DNA of 64,000 nt from Ornithodoros turicata (lineage: Eukaryota > Arthropoda > Arachnida > Ixodida > Argasidae), in the NCBI RefSeq assembly GCF_037126465.1, contig NC_088210.1:26499511-26563510 (forward strand). The letters run 5' to 3'. The notes beneath the pieces are model-generated. The model made no database searches. It saw only the letters and a list, made by a program, of their open reading frames with translations, and was not told the origin of the DNA. Below, piece by piece: positions 38,516 to 50,500 of the stretch (the stretch's first letter is position 1; every line of letters starts with the position of its first letter). Made by a program: the position numbers and the translations under genes.

Positions 38516-38787
38516 CCGTGCTAGCGCCGCGAAGCAACTGTGGCTATGAGCGGCGTACAGATGTGGACAGATGGAGAGAGGACAGCAGGAAGGAGTGGGG
38601 GTTAGTATGCGTCCTGGGCAGACTTCATGGGGAACTGTGCCGAAATTCGTCTGGAAAGTCTTCGAAAATTCCAGGGAAAACCTCAGACAGCACAGCCAGT
38701 GGTAGGATTCGAACCCACTACCTCCCAGTCTTCAGCACGACCTTGGCTACCACATTACGAGAGATTAATGTTCCAACCGCGAGGCCA
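38516..38787 (-). mobile_element. tRNA-derived SINE (copy 2, best preserved)
   Basis: On the minus strand it begins with an A-box-like TGGCCTCGCGGTTGGA (38786-38771), then a B-box-like GGGTTCGAATCCTACC, and ends ATAGCCACAGTTGCTTCGCG followed by GCGCTAGCACGG. About 270 bp. It aligns along its length with 5388-5645. Known SINE biology: transcribed by Pol III and moved by a partner LINE, not seen here. Confidence 0.8.
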
Positions 38788-40647
38788 TGTTCTTATGCGC
38801 ATACATTACACTGACCGTCAACCGTGCGTTTTCCTGCGATTATTCCGTGTTTAACGGGCACATCAAGATAGGTCTCTCTACTGATCGGCACTACGCGGGG
38901 GACCAACTCCAACACCTCCGTTCAGAACAATACAGGAGGAGCCTTTTAATTCGTTCCATTCCTGTGCTTCCAAAATTAATGAAGCTTGCGGTATGCCGTC
39001 AGTCCTGTCGAACTAGTCAGCTTATCCTATATACGGGAAGGTTTTTGAAATACCACGTACTGTCTGTTGTTTCGCAGCGGCTGTGTATGGTCACATTATG
39101 ACAATAAAATTGGAAGCCATTGCTGTTAAAACATACATATCGTCGTGTCCAACCTAAAAAGCATACTGGCCTCCCCCACACTCATAGTGGAAATAAAATC
39201 GCTATATCAATATGAATAAGAAATGCACCCTACGCGTGTTCCTATTGGCTGCAGCTGTTATAGCCGCATCACTCTATGTCGCGACAAGTAGTGCGCCGAC
39301 ACCGAAACTACAGGAGCTCTACAGGCGACACCTGGTGGCGCCGCACTAAAATTTATTCAGCGGAGCAACACTGTGTGGGGTAGACGAACTTCATTTCCTG
39401 CCGTTCATAGACTGAACACAGCTAAAGATCCGTTTCCACAGTTCAAGTAGGCTGTACCAGTCGTGCTCTGCCGCCGACTAACGTTTCACTACGGGCCAAA
39501 CCTCGAGCTCTCCTGCGACTCAACAAATAGTCCGTACCCTATATAAAACAGGCCTTTTCCCCCCACGTACCTCTACCCCCGACGTGAGCATCCTCGTACG
39601 TGACACTCACGCGAAAGGGAAGAACGGGAGCAGACGACACTATATTCGTTCAGCGTGTCAGCACCACGATCTACTAGATTATAACGACCATGTCAGGCGC
39701 ACCCCTTCTATGCGCCGCATTTTTGGAAGGTAGCGGTGGCGCTTCTGATCGTCCCAGTTATTGCTTCCTCAACTTCTACAATACTTTGTACTTCAGCTTA
39801 CCTTAGTCTTTCTGTACAAGCGGTGGACGTTCCACAGATGTTTCATTCTGAGGTTGATTATCATCATCATTCTACGCGTTTTCATAGGGGCTATCGCTGT
39901 CGTCTGCTACGGTAGTCGTACACACGCTTCTGCGCGTTCAGAATTCAAATTTCCATCGTCCAATCATGTTGTGTCGATCAGTAGCGCCCCTGGCGGATCG
40001 TGCGGACAGGCTCCTCATAGGGTTTCCTGATTGTGACATGGTCGTTGTAATCTAGCAGGTCGTGGTCAGCACACAGACGCTTCTTGTGCAGAGTGTTCTC
40101 GTTGTTCAGAAAGCAGTTATAAACGTGATACAGGAAGGTAAGTATACTCAGCATCTGTCGCAATGGTATCAACTGCAAAGAGTTAACAAACTCTACAAAG
40201 CAAATTTCCGTTGCCGCGATGCGGAGAAGCTCAGCGGCTCAGTGGTTTTGCCCACTCCCCGATCCCGGGAGAGGACGCTAGTGATTTCCTGGCAGAGCCT
40301 AGCCCTGCATAGTACAGGTTGCCTAGACACGTTGTCCTAAGCAAGGAATGTTAAACAGGGTGCGCGGCTTGCGTCGAGTATTAATATACGACCCAGTCAC
40401 GCATTACGATTGTTCTCTCGAACGTAAAAACGGGAACAGTTGTGTGTGCTGCGTGTGTCACCCTGAGGAGCATCGTTCATGCGCTACATGTAGCGCACAG
40501 TGCATCCCGCAACCAGAGTTTGCAAGCTTAATGATCCCTAAACAAACACATTTGTGCATTTGGGAGAGGGAAACGAGGGGATACACTCCTCTCCCGTGCA
40601 AAGCACCCAATAGAAACCTTGTCGAAATATATATATATATAAGCAAA
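38788..40647. other. No gene recognised; one dispersed repeat
   Basis: 39222-39420 resembles 61420-61605: shared CGCGACAAGTAGTGCGCCGA-type text, then ACCTGGTGGCGCCGC and AGCGGAGCAACACTGT. It is a repeat family of unknown type. 40631-40640 is an AT microsatellite. Confidence 0.4.
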
Positions 40648-40856
40648 ATAATAAGATGTGGACGACAGATTACAGGAAAATTAACAAAAACTAGTTTATT
40701 TAGTGGGTAATCTAACAGAAAGATTATAATATACTATGAAACGTCGACCGTGCTTTTAAACGTTTCATAGTATATTATAATCTTTCTGTTAGATTACCCA
40801 CGAAATAAACTAGTTTTTGTTAACTTTCCTCTAATCTGTCGTCTACGTCTTATTAT
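40648..40856. mobile_element. Near-perfect 209-bp palindromic element
   Basis: Arms of about 95 bp: ATAATAAGATGTGGACGACA ... ATACTATGAAACG pairs with CGTTTCATAGTAT ... TGTCGTCTACGTCTTATTAT. The loop is about 15-17 bp (TCGACCGTGCTTTTAAA). Only a few mismatches between arms. Confidence 0.85.
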
Positions 40857-43800
40857 AGTACTTTTGCTGAACTTCGCAGCCGTCTGACATACCAACCTTT
40901 TTAACCTATATATATATAGTATATAGATACTCATGCAACGATGCGACAGCACAGCTTTTTCTCTCTCATTATATATATATATATATTTGTTTTCTGGCAA
41001 CTGGTTCGTTCTATTAGTATACCTTTTCTCTACTCACGATTTCTTGCACTTCCATTTCTTTGTTCTCGTTAAAGGTAATTCGTTATAACGCGATGCAATA
41101 AATTTCCTTTAAAAAAGAAAAGACTGAGAATCGCGCAGTACGCGAAGCTGCAGCCCGATCTTGTCCTAACAATTCGTTCGCTACGCAACCACGCTACGCG
41201 GACCACGAATGCTCCTGCCCCGGCCGCTTCGTCCGAGCCAGCCCGCCGGGTCGGCTGACGTCACGCCCCGGATCACCTGATTGGTACCTGCTTCGTCAGC
41301 CACGGTGTGACGTCAGCCTTACTCATACGGACGGTGCGCCAGGTATTCAAGGCCATGTGCTGATTAAAAAAAGGCTCGGATCACCCAGGCTAACCTAAAT
41401 TCAATTTAAAGGGTCAACTTAAATTCGAGTACATCATCGGTAAATGTAAACGAACACAGAAGGAAACTAACAATATATGCAAGCTGGTAGGACGTGTTTT
41501 ATCTTGCAAAGGAAATCACTCTATAGCAATGTGCCTAAGATATCCAGCAATAAACATGCTGGGCCAATGTGCCCATGTAGTGATGATGGTACTGAACACA
41601 TCTGTACAAGCTTAGGCCAATTTGAACTCTGACACAAAAGATGTAATAACATCACACAAGAATGGAAATGTGTGATTTCTGCAGATACCAATACTTCTCG
41701 TGAGCCGCCTCTGATAACGACCATGCAAGGGTGCAACTCACAAAATTTAAAGGCAACAGAAAATGCAAAAAAGAAATAAAAGTGTCCAGAAAGACCCCGC
41801 AACATCTGAGTGCGTAATGATTCCTTGCATTGCTGTGCCATTACAATATCATGAACACAGTAAGCTTTTACAGACACAGTTGACCGAGTGCGCTTGTTAA
41901 GTGTATCGGTACTTGGACAGGTTAATTAAAAGTCAAAGTATGCACGGGGTCCAAATAAAACGCAGTCTCAACTTAGCAGTAAATCCTTAGTGCAGTCTCT
42001 TTTGACGTGCTTAGTTAAGCCCTCCGAACGCAGTGCCACAAGAAATGACAATTCATTATTACCGTACTGAGCGAGCGATGAAGGAATTTTAAAATGCCTC
42101 CAGCGCAGAGTCATTTGATGGATTAGCTATGTACCTAGATCCTATTTGCGCACTTGGGTACACAAACATTCGGTTCTGAAAAAAATGTTGTGATAAGCGA
42201 TAGTCAAGCATAAAACTGAGAATGCTAAGCTTGTGCATAACTTTCTGCCTGTACGTTTAAGTTGTCATACACAGGGATTTTCCTAGCACCCCCCCCCCCC
42301 CCAAAAAAAAAATATATATATATATATATATTGCAAGCCTCCTCCCAAAAATACCGACCAGAAAGGCAAAAAAAAAAAAAAAGTCACAAACGCAGCAGAT
42401 ATGGGCGTCACGCCCCCCCCCCCCCTTATCTTGAGATGAAGATCCCAGAATTATGCCTGGTCATATAGTATCTTGCAGTATAGATTGGGTTGGACGAGAT
42501 TAGATGTCACTGTGTGAGGGGCGAAGTCCTACTTTATTTTCAAATGACTGAATCAGGGGGTAAAAATATAGGTGGATGAATTTGCTAAGGTTGCATGTCA
42601 ACCGGTAATTTGAAATGGCACACATGGCAACCTCTGAAAAGGCAAGATCCTTGTCATGGTTCATGACTTCATATAAAATAACATTGCACCTCCATACGTT
42701 TAGCACCGAATACGTTTGGAACAACAGCTCATACTCAGCAAGCTTTGCTGAGTATGAGCATTACAAGCCGCGCGTAAAAACCCTTTTCTTGGAACGAATG
42801 CAAAGCATGTTTATGCATCGTAGAAATCGTGCTATTGTTGGCGATGTTTCTAGACAAGTTACACAAAAGTAATTGCAGAAGACAGCTATGTCGCGAGCAA
42901 CCTTCGGGTGAGGGGTCGCCCATCGTGGACGCAGAGGTCACCAAGTAATCTGCCCAAGCCGGTTACTATTTTACGCTGCAGTAGAAGAGCACAGTTCATA
43001 TTTATTCTTGACATAAGTCATGTCACGTTGTGACGCAACTGCTTTCAATTTATTGCCTAGCCATGAACTTTGGGCAATGCTTACTGCGGTCGCAACACGC
43101 GTGCTACCACGCCGGTTTCTTTATTACGACTTAAATTGTATAGTTTGCTCCTGTGGCCCACTGGGAAAGGCTTGTATTATAACGTTGATCGCACGTGTGC
43201 TGGCAGAAAATTCATTCATTACGTATAGCAGATGTACACGTACAGGTGGATCCACTAACCTGAATCTGTCGAAACACTTGTGTCAATGACGTTGAATGCC
43301 TGTCGAAACGTCGCTTTTCACTGGAAGTTGCTGTTCTCCACTCAAGTTTTGGTCTCTGTTTCGCACTATGCCGGTCACAAACAAGCACAACGCGCATAAC
43401 TGCAGTTACAGGTCACATCTATTTCGTGGACTCATAGCGGTCTCTTCGAGTGAAGTGTCGTAACAAGCAAAGTCAAATGCTTTCCAGGAACAACTAATAT
43501 ATACAATAACTGTTTGCAACGCTTGAAAGCCTTAGGAAACAGCTATAACTACGAACTTTTTTGCAGACGTTAGAACATGTTATAAACATACGCCGCCATT
43601 AGCGGCCACCCCCAACAGCGATGACGATGCAGATGAAGCTGTCCGAGTTTACGTAAGTTTTTGTGGAAATACTAAAAAAGAATCAACAAATAAAACGCAC
43701 GGTTTTCTTGCTCTTGAACGCGGAAAAATATATCAAGAAAAAGCGTGCTTTGCTTGAACTGAGAGCAACATCGCAGAGGGCATCATTCACCAAATCCCAA

Positions 43801-44402
43801 AGTACACAGAAGTTACTTTTACGTCTTATATACTGTCCCTACTGCTTCATCAATTTTTTTATTGCATGCTTCTTTTCCATTTTCTCAATTCCCACCTTCG
43901 TAAAATGGGCACACCTACTTGATGCACTTCACCAGTGTCAGTTCACCCTATATTACATATCAGTGGCACCAGCCATGGCAGTAGGGAGTTCCAACAAAAT
44001 CGACCTTTGGTAGAGCATTTGTTGAGGAGGAGGAGAGGGCGAAACCACCTCCTCTCGTGACTACGCTGCAGGAAGAAATCACATACTCCACAGATGTTAT
44101 AGGGCATATCCCAATGAAGAATGAAGTACCCACCTTTCGAGGTGGGTAGTTCTGCAGGAGTACCCGAATCCCAAAGCAAGGACTGGATACTCCTCCCACT
44201 CCTGTACTACCACATCTCCCAATGGTGCCAGAGCCACCAACCCAGAGCAGACTCCCGCACCCAGCCAGGTAGTCACCAACCCAAAACAATACATTGCAAG
44301 TTACCATTTCGTTGCCCACTGACTAAATACCCTACCACACACAAAAGGAGAAGTGAGGCGCACTCAAGAGAAACATCGAACCACATTGAGCAACCATGCC
44401 AT
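40857..44402. other. No gene recognised; AT microsatellites and homopolymers
   Basis: AT dinucleotide runs at 40910-40922, 40970-40987 and 42311-42331; C-runs at 42289-42302 and 42413-42425; A-run at 42369-42382. A perfect 14-bp palindrome CTCATACTCAGCAA/TTGCTGAGTATGAG centres at 42744. Frames of up to 120 codons have no known family. It may include distal 3' UTR of the FET gene. Confidence 0.35.
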
Positions 44403-44408
44403 TTTAAT
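44403..44408 (-). terminator. Possible poly(A) signal of the FET gene
   Basis: ATTAAA on the minus strand, about 150 nt after the stop codon. A canonical AATAAA lies further on at 43863-43858. Neither was confirmed by transcript evidence. Confidence 0.3.
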
Positions 44409-44558
44409 GATTAATCACAGCACATTTCATAATATACAAGACATGATGCAGGGGAATGAGGGGATGTTTTAAAATGTATCTGCCACATCTGGGAATGACA
44501 AATGAAGGTTGTGAGATGTAAAATACAACAAAGTAAGGAGACATGCAGTAGATGGTCC

Positions 44559-44595
44559 TTAGTATGGTCTTGGTCTTCTGTCACCCCTTTCGCCT
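44559..44595 (-). CDS. caz: FET gene last coding exon (PY-NLS)
   Basis: Acceptor TTTTCCTTGCAG|AGGCG. It encodes [11 protein letters not shown] and a TAA stop at 44561-44559. The R/P-R-P-Y ending is the transportin-binding signal shared by FET proteins, and its phase matches exon 12 exactly. Confidence 0.9.
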
Positions 44596-47500
44596 CTGCA
44601 AGGAAAATTTAACCCATTAGCACAGGAGTAGCACACACCGAAAACCCTTCTGTTTCAATCTAATTACCCTTCTGTTTTGATCGCTTCAGAAACAGAAGCG
44701 TAATTAGTGCAATGAAACAGGGCAAGGAAAGCCACAGATTGTCCAAAATGGTTGCAAACAAATACAGAATCTCAATGAACAAAGTACGATTAGGCAAGCT
44801 GCCTGGTGTACAGGTGAATAAGAAATCATTCCCTCGGGTATGAGGAAGCACAACGAAACTGATGGCGCAACGATGTCGGTCCCATCCACTTAGTTGCGTT
44901 ACCAGACTAATTGTGCTTCCTCAAACTCAAGGAAATAATGCCACGTTAAAATGTTACAGGGTAACTGTTCTTTGTATTTCAACTCATTTGGAGCCCATTA
45001 TACAGGGCGCGTCACCCAAGACTAACCAGAATTTCGTTACGTTCGAAATTTGTTGGTCTTTCGGGAAAGTCGTTGAATATATCCTCTTCCCGATGGGGCC
45101 TGCTTAAGGGTGGTGGAGTATCGGTAATTAGTAGAGCTGTTAATTAAATTGCATAATTAGTCTTCATAATTAGTGAATAGGTGGACCACGTAATTGCAAA
45201 GTTGTAGAGAACAACCCTCTGAGGAGTCCAGTCCGCTAGAATCCAAACTGTAGTGCCTTTCTGTGGCCTAGTAAGAAACATGCGAAAATGCACTAGTTTC
45301 GAGAGTTCTGTGGCCGCCTTTTTCTGTCGCTCTCTCGCTGTCACCTTTTCTCAACTGACACCAGGCTGTTCCTCAAAGCACCCCCCCCCCTCATGCACAT
45401 GGGGGGCACAAGAACGTTTTTTTTTTTTTTTGCCGGGGGTTAATCCCAACCATAATCCACGGTACAATCCCTTCCGATGACAAATCCGCCAATGCCGCGA
45501 AGCGCACACCAGTTCAGCAAAAAACGTGACTTAGCGGGTCAGACGAGCGCAAGAATAAACATTCCCACAGGTTGAAGCGAGTATTTACGTGCACACTGCA
45601 TTCCAGCAAATGCACCAAAGTTCAGGAAATTGCACATCAACACCTTCCAAGAACAGAACGTAAAAACCAACCCTGGGCCACCCCGCATCGGGCCTCCACG
45701 GCCTGGTCCACCGCGGCCGCCAAACCCTCCACGGCCACCCATGGGTCCGCCCATGCCACGACCCATCGGGCCACCACCGCGGCCTCCTCTGTCACCCCCT
45801 CGTCCTCCACGGGGGCCGCCTCTCATGCCTCCTCGCCCACCCATGGGGGGGCCGCCAGGTCCTCCGTCACCGCCACCTTCGCGTGGTCCGCCGCACCGAT
45901 TGCAACTGGTTCGCCACGAAAAGTTGTTATTCCCACAGGACCTGCATGAAAAGTGGTTAGAGATCAGCCAGATGCAATACAACAAGGACCTGTCTATTGA
46001 AACAATACTATCATACTTAGAGCATAAAGTCTTAGGGTTTAATCCATTTCTTTCCCCGAATATTGAATGTTGCCACTTTTTACCCAGCACATTGCCCGCA
46101 TTGAAATGTCCGTAGGAATGCACACTAGCTTGTTTGACAGCAAACGCAATTACAGCACCGTTTGCACCAAACCAGTACAGCTTGTTTGGGTAATAGAGCC
46201 AGATTCGTCCCAGAATTTGGCATACTAGAAGTTTTTTCCACCCGAATTCGCATTAATTTAGAGCACATGTTGATTTTCTTGACTTTTACCCACCGAATTT
46301 GGTAGGGGGGGAAATATATATGTACACACACACACACAGACAGAAGAAATAAGTTCACACAGAGAACCACCAAAGGAAATTTCCCCAAAGGAATATTTTG
46401 AGAGGACTTCATTTAATTCATTACAAAGACAACGTTTCAAACGGTGTGTGTGTGTGTGTATATATATACATATATATATATATCCCAAAAACTTCATGCT
46501 GTAATCATACAAGGCATCTGATTAAGCCTCCCCAGCTGAATAGTGAATTTAGATATAGCTTTAGATATTGATAGCTGCACCATACTAAAGGTTTTAACAT
46601 ACTTGTAATACTTCCCAAACTTGCCAGTACAGAGGCTATACAATACTCACGGGTTCATGCACTTCCAGTCACCTTCCCGACCGCCGCCGCCTCCGTCGGG
46701 TCCTCCCCCACGGCCTCCGCCTCCGCCGCCGGGGCCTCCACCTCCACGGGGACCACCACGACCACCCCGAGGTGCACCTCTTCCACCTCCTGGACCACCA
46801 AAGCCTCCGAAAGGAACCTTCCTTTGGGCAAGTTCCACGTTAATCTTGTGTCCCATGAATTCTTTGCCTGAAAAAAATAGGTTTCACTTAAACTTTAAGA
46901 TGTCAAAGCTCCCGTTGGCTCAATTCCAAGACGTTGCACAATCCTTGGGACCCTGAAGACGACACCCACCGTTGAACCAGGTGATGGCAGAGTTAGCAGT
47001 CGGGGGGTCGTCGTAGGTAACTGTCGCTTCGCCTTTGCCCTTGCCTGTCATTTTGTCTCTGTAGATCCAGATCTTGTTTTTGCCAGTTTTTTTGTCCAGC
47101 TACAAGAGGAGAAATTAACAAAACCATATACAAAAAGAAAATGCAAAGAAAGAAAGAAGTGGCAAAAGAAAATGCCTACCACACATGTAGGACCAGTCTG
47201 CCTCACCCACATACCTTAATCAAACCAATTGAGCCAAAGTGCTCCGACAGTTGACTTTCAGCCACGTCTTCAGGTAGATTGGACACAAATATTGTGTCGG
47301 TCATTTCCTCAGGTCCTGCGAGCAGGGCATGCACGGTCAACAATAAATAACAATAAAAAACAATAACAAATATGACTCCCAATCTGAAACTTCCAAGCTG
47401 AGCCAAAAGCTTACACAATTTGACAGCACACGTCTACAGAGCACGCAATGCATTTACCTGTACAAAATCACTGCCTTACCACAATGGGTACGATTTGGAT

Positions 47501-50500
47501 GCTAAAAACCATAAATTTAGAGAGTCCCGACCAGCATACAACAGTGAACTCAGAACGGCACCATAAGCCTATGAGTAGAGCCAACGGCCAACTGTATTTT
47601 CTCCACATCATATTCCAACATGCCTGGCACCAGTAGACTCCACAAAAAAAGAAGAAAAAAACTGACACCTCTGCTTGTGCAGGTGTTGTCAAACTGTCAA
47701 CAATAAAAAGTTGTATATGAGAGACCATGCTCAACCAGAGCTAATAATACATGCACATTTTTCATGTGCATGGATAACCGGGGGAACACTGTCCTTTCAT
47801 GGAACAGGCAATGAAAGGACACGCAATAAAACTGCTGTTAAAATGTGGTGCATACTGGTATAGCACTATATTTTATGGCACGGGACAAAGTTACAGTATG
47901 ACCTCGGAAGACGTCGGCAGACAAACGTGCCGCGGTTGTGTTATCAACTGACCAACTGCGAGAGGCTGCGCATGACTTGATAAGATGAGGGATCTTTGAC
48001 TGCAGAGTATCTACGAACACCCAGTGACAAGCCTCTGATGTGTAACAACAAGAGGTGCAGAAACCAATACTTAACGAGGAGATTGACACTACGTGATGAA
48101 CACTGTTCATGAACAAGTTACTCGTGATGGAATAGACCAATATTGGATGCATCTCAGCCCGTGAGGATCTTACGATATTCTTTCACACTTAAGTTGTGAT
48201 ATGCGAATGACCATCTACCTAGGTTTTGCTGAAAAAAAAAAAAAAAAGAAAGAAAGAAAAGAGTGGAAAAGAAAGCTGAGAAAATTGACTATGCAAAGCA
48301 ATGCAGGAAGCAGAGCTGCTTCTCAAATGAGTGTAGTATGATGTTGAAATATGTTAATTGGGTTTCGACTGATAAAAATAATGAACATTTGTGGTATTAC
48401 AGTGAACAAGACACTCCTGCAACTCCATGTGTCTCAGCTCCACATGGTCTGTACCTAGAGCCTTGTGTTTTGAGGCAAAACAGACTACGATCAAGTTTTA
48501 CCATCAAGCACTATGAACTCTGGAATGCAAGATGCACTTCTTTTTAACTTCCACCCAACACATCCAAAGTTTACAGCTCCTCAGATAAAACCAGACTTTT
48601 GAGACATTTTTAAAGACAAACAACCCCCAACCCCCTCAAAACACAAGGTTCTACTTGTACCTCAAGTGGGGGGCGCAAAATAGACAACTTCAGAAAATCG
48701 TGCTTTGCACTGTGCTGCCTTTCTTTAGTACTTGGCATGCAAGGAATTGCATGGCACTTCGTCTTCATTGACTGATCAAGGGGAATATGTGAATCAAAGT
48801 AAATCTTTTTTTTTTTGTCCATTTGAACCCCACTGTGGCAGTACAGCCCCAAACAGTTTTTTTGAAGTCATCTATGTACCAGTGTCACAAAGACTGTTTT
48901 AACATTAGGGTTTGCACTTGAATTGCATAGCACTTCTGGGGAAACACACAAGTGACAAACATGAAAAGTCAGGCAAAAAATAGGCAATTATGGGGATGAT
49001 GATTCTGATCAGATGTATTGATACGAATGAGTGTGTTTTACTCTTCTTAGGCAGCTATACCTTTGCTGCCAAATCTGGCATGGAAAATGTTGAACAAGGC
49101 ACTTCAATACCATATTCTTTCCATCACACAACCACTCTCACACAATGCTTGCAACAGCAAGGATGCAGTACATTTCTACTTAACACTTCTGTTCTATTCA
49201 CCAGAGCAGTGCCACAGAAATTACCACAGAGTCAATAAATGCACCCAACTCGTGAACACCAGTTTCTGTCAATGCCAGAGTGGAAAAGCAACCACTGCAC
49301 TGCCCAACCACACACTGAGCCAGAACTTATACCACAGCACAAGGACCAATGATGTGATATGCACGGGAAGATTCTGCCATAGCTTTGTTGTACTTTGTAC
49401 ATTTTGCAGAACTCAAGTCAGACTTTCTGGAGTTCAGCATCGTAGTACTTACAAACACCACATGTTTTGCAGACTGGCCTGTGCATGCAAGTTGCATGAC
49501 AAGTAGTAGCAGGTTCCCCAAAACTGTAACCGGAAACAAGCAACACCTCCAAGACCTTGTATTGTAACATGGTGAACGAGTACCAGTATGCAGTTTACAA
49601 CCTGTTGTTGAAATGCCCTGGCACTGCTAACCACACAGGATTGGTTTGCCTGTAGTCTGCGGAGTGCATTGGCATAACGATGAGACAGAAGCGAGAAATT
49701 GTTCACCCGTACAAAATTAGTTTTGCTTTGAGAGCTCAATCACATTTTAAAATATGTACAATAGCTGTAACTGAACATGCTGTGCACTACACATACATCT
49801 AACTAGAAAACACCCTTTTGTGACGAATGCTGTTTCTGTACTTCCACCACAGCATACTAAAGGGTACTTGGTACATTGACAGTGCCATACATCGTGACAA
49901 CTGATAAAAATAAAAAACTCTGCAAGCACACTACCCCACACGATTACAACTGGACGGAACATGAGAGAACACCATGCTTTCTAAACCGAGCTCATCAGGT
50001 AGTAACTTCTCAGATTTTACTGGAACATGAGAGACTATGTTTATTCCTTTCCTAAATGTTAAATGTTGTGCCACTCTGCACAAACATGTATTTTGCACGA
50101 CGAACAGGGTTGTCTGTGGGAGCCGAAATTGTCAGCAATCACTCTAGGATGACACAAATTTGTAGGGCAAATGTGATATGTGAAACCTCCAAAGTCCATG
50201 TTTAAACCAACAAAAATATCTCCTGCGGAATATTACAGCCATCGGGTGTCTATAGAAAAAACCTCGTGCCATACACAAAAACCACATTCGGACATCGTTG
50301 CCAAGGTCATGGTTTTTCTTGTACCTTGCAGAGTAGTGTGCCCAGTTTCCACTATCACTGTGCTCTTCACACAGTTGTTGCAGATACTAATATTTGCAGC
50401 GGTCACACGCTGCAAAATAGTTTGCTGTATGCTTTGGTAAAAAAAAAAGTTGTCTCACATTTCTCGGTACATTATACACACCTCCACTACGACAGCAACG

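Noticed and set aside
45003..45480. Second long fold-back transposon starting TACAGGGCGCGTCACC
   Set aside because: Only one end could be seen; no matching inverted end was found nearby.
45572..46115. Plus-strand proline-rich frames ([10 protein letters not shown] and similar)
   Set aside because: They are the antisense of the Gly/Arg-rich FET exon 12.
46621..46956. Plus-strand [13 protein letters not shown] frame
   Set aside because: Antisense of FET exon 11.
49063..49506. 147-codon frame inside FET intron 8
   Set aside because: No recognisable motif, strand opposite to the host gene, and no supporting splice context.
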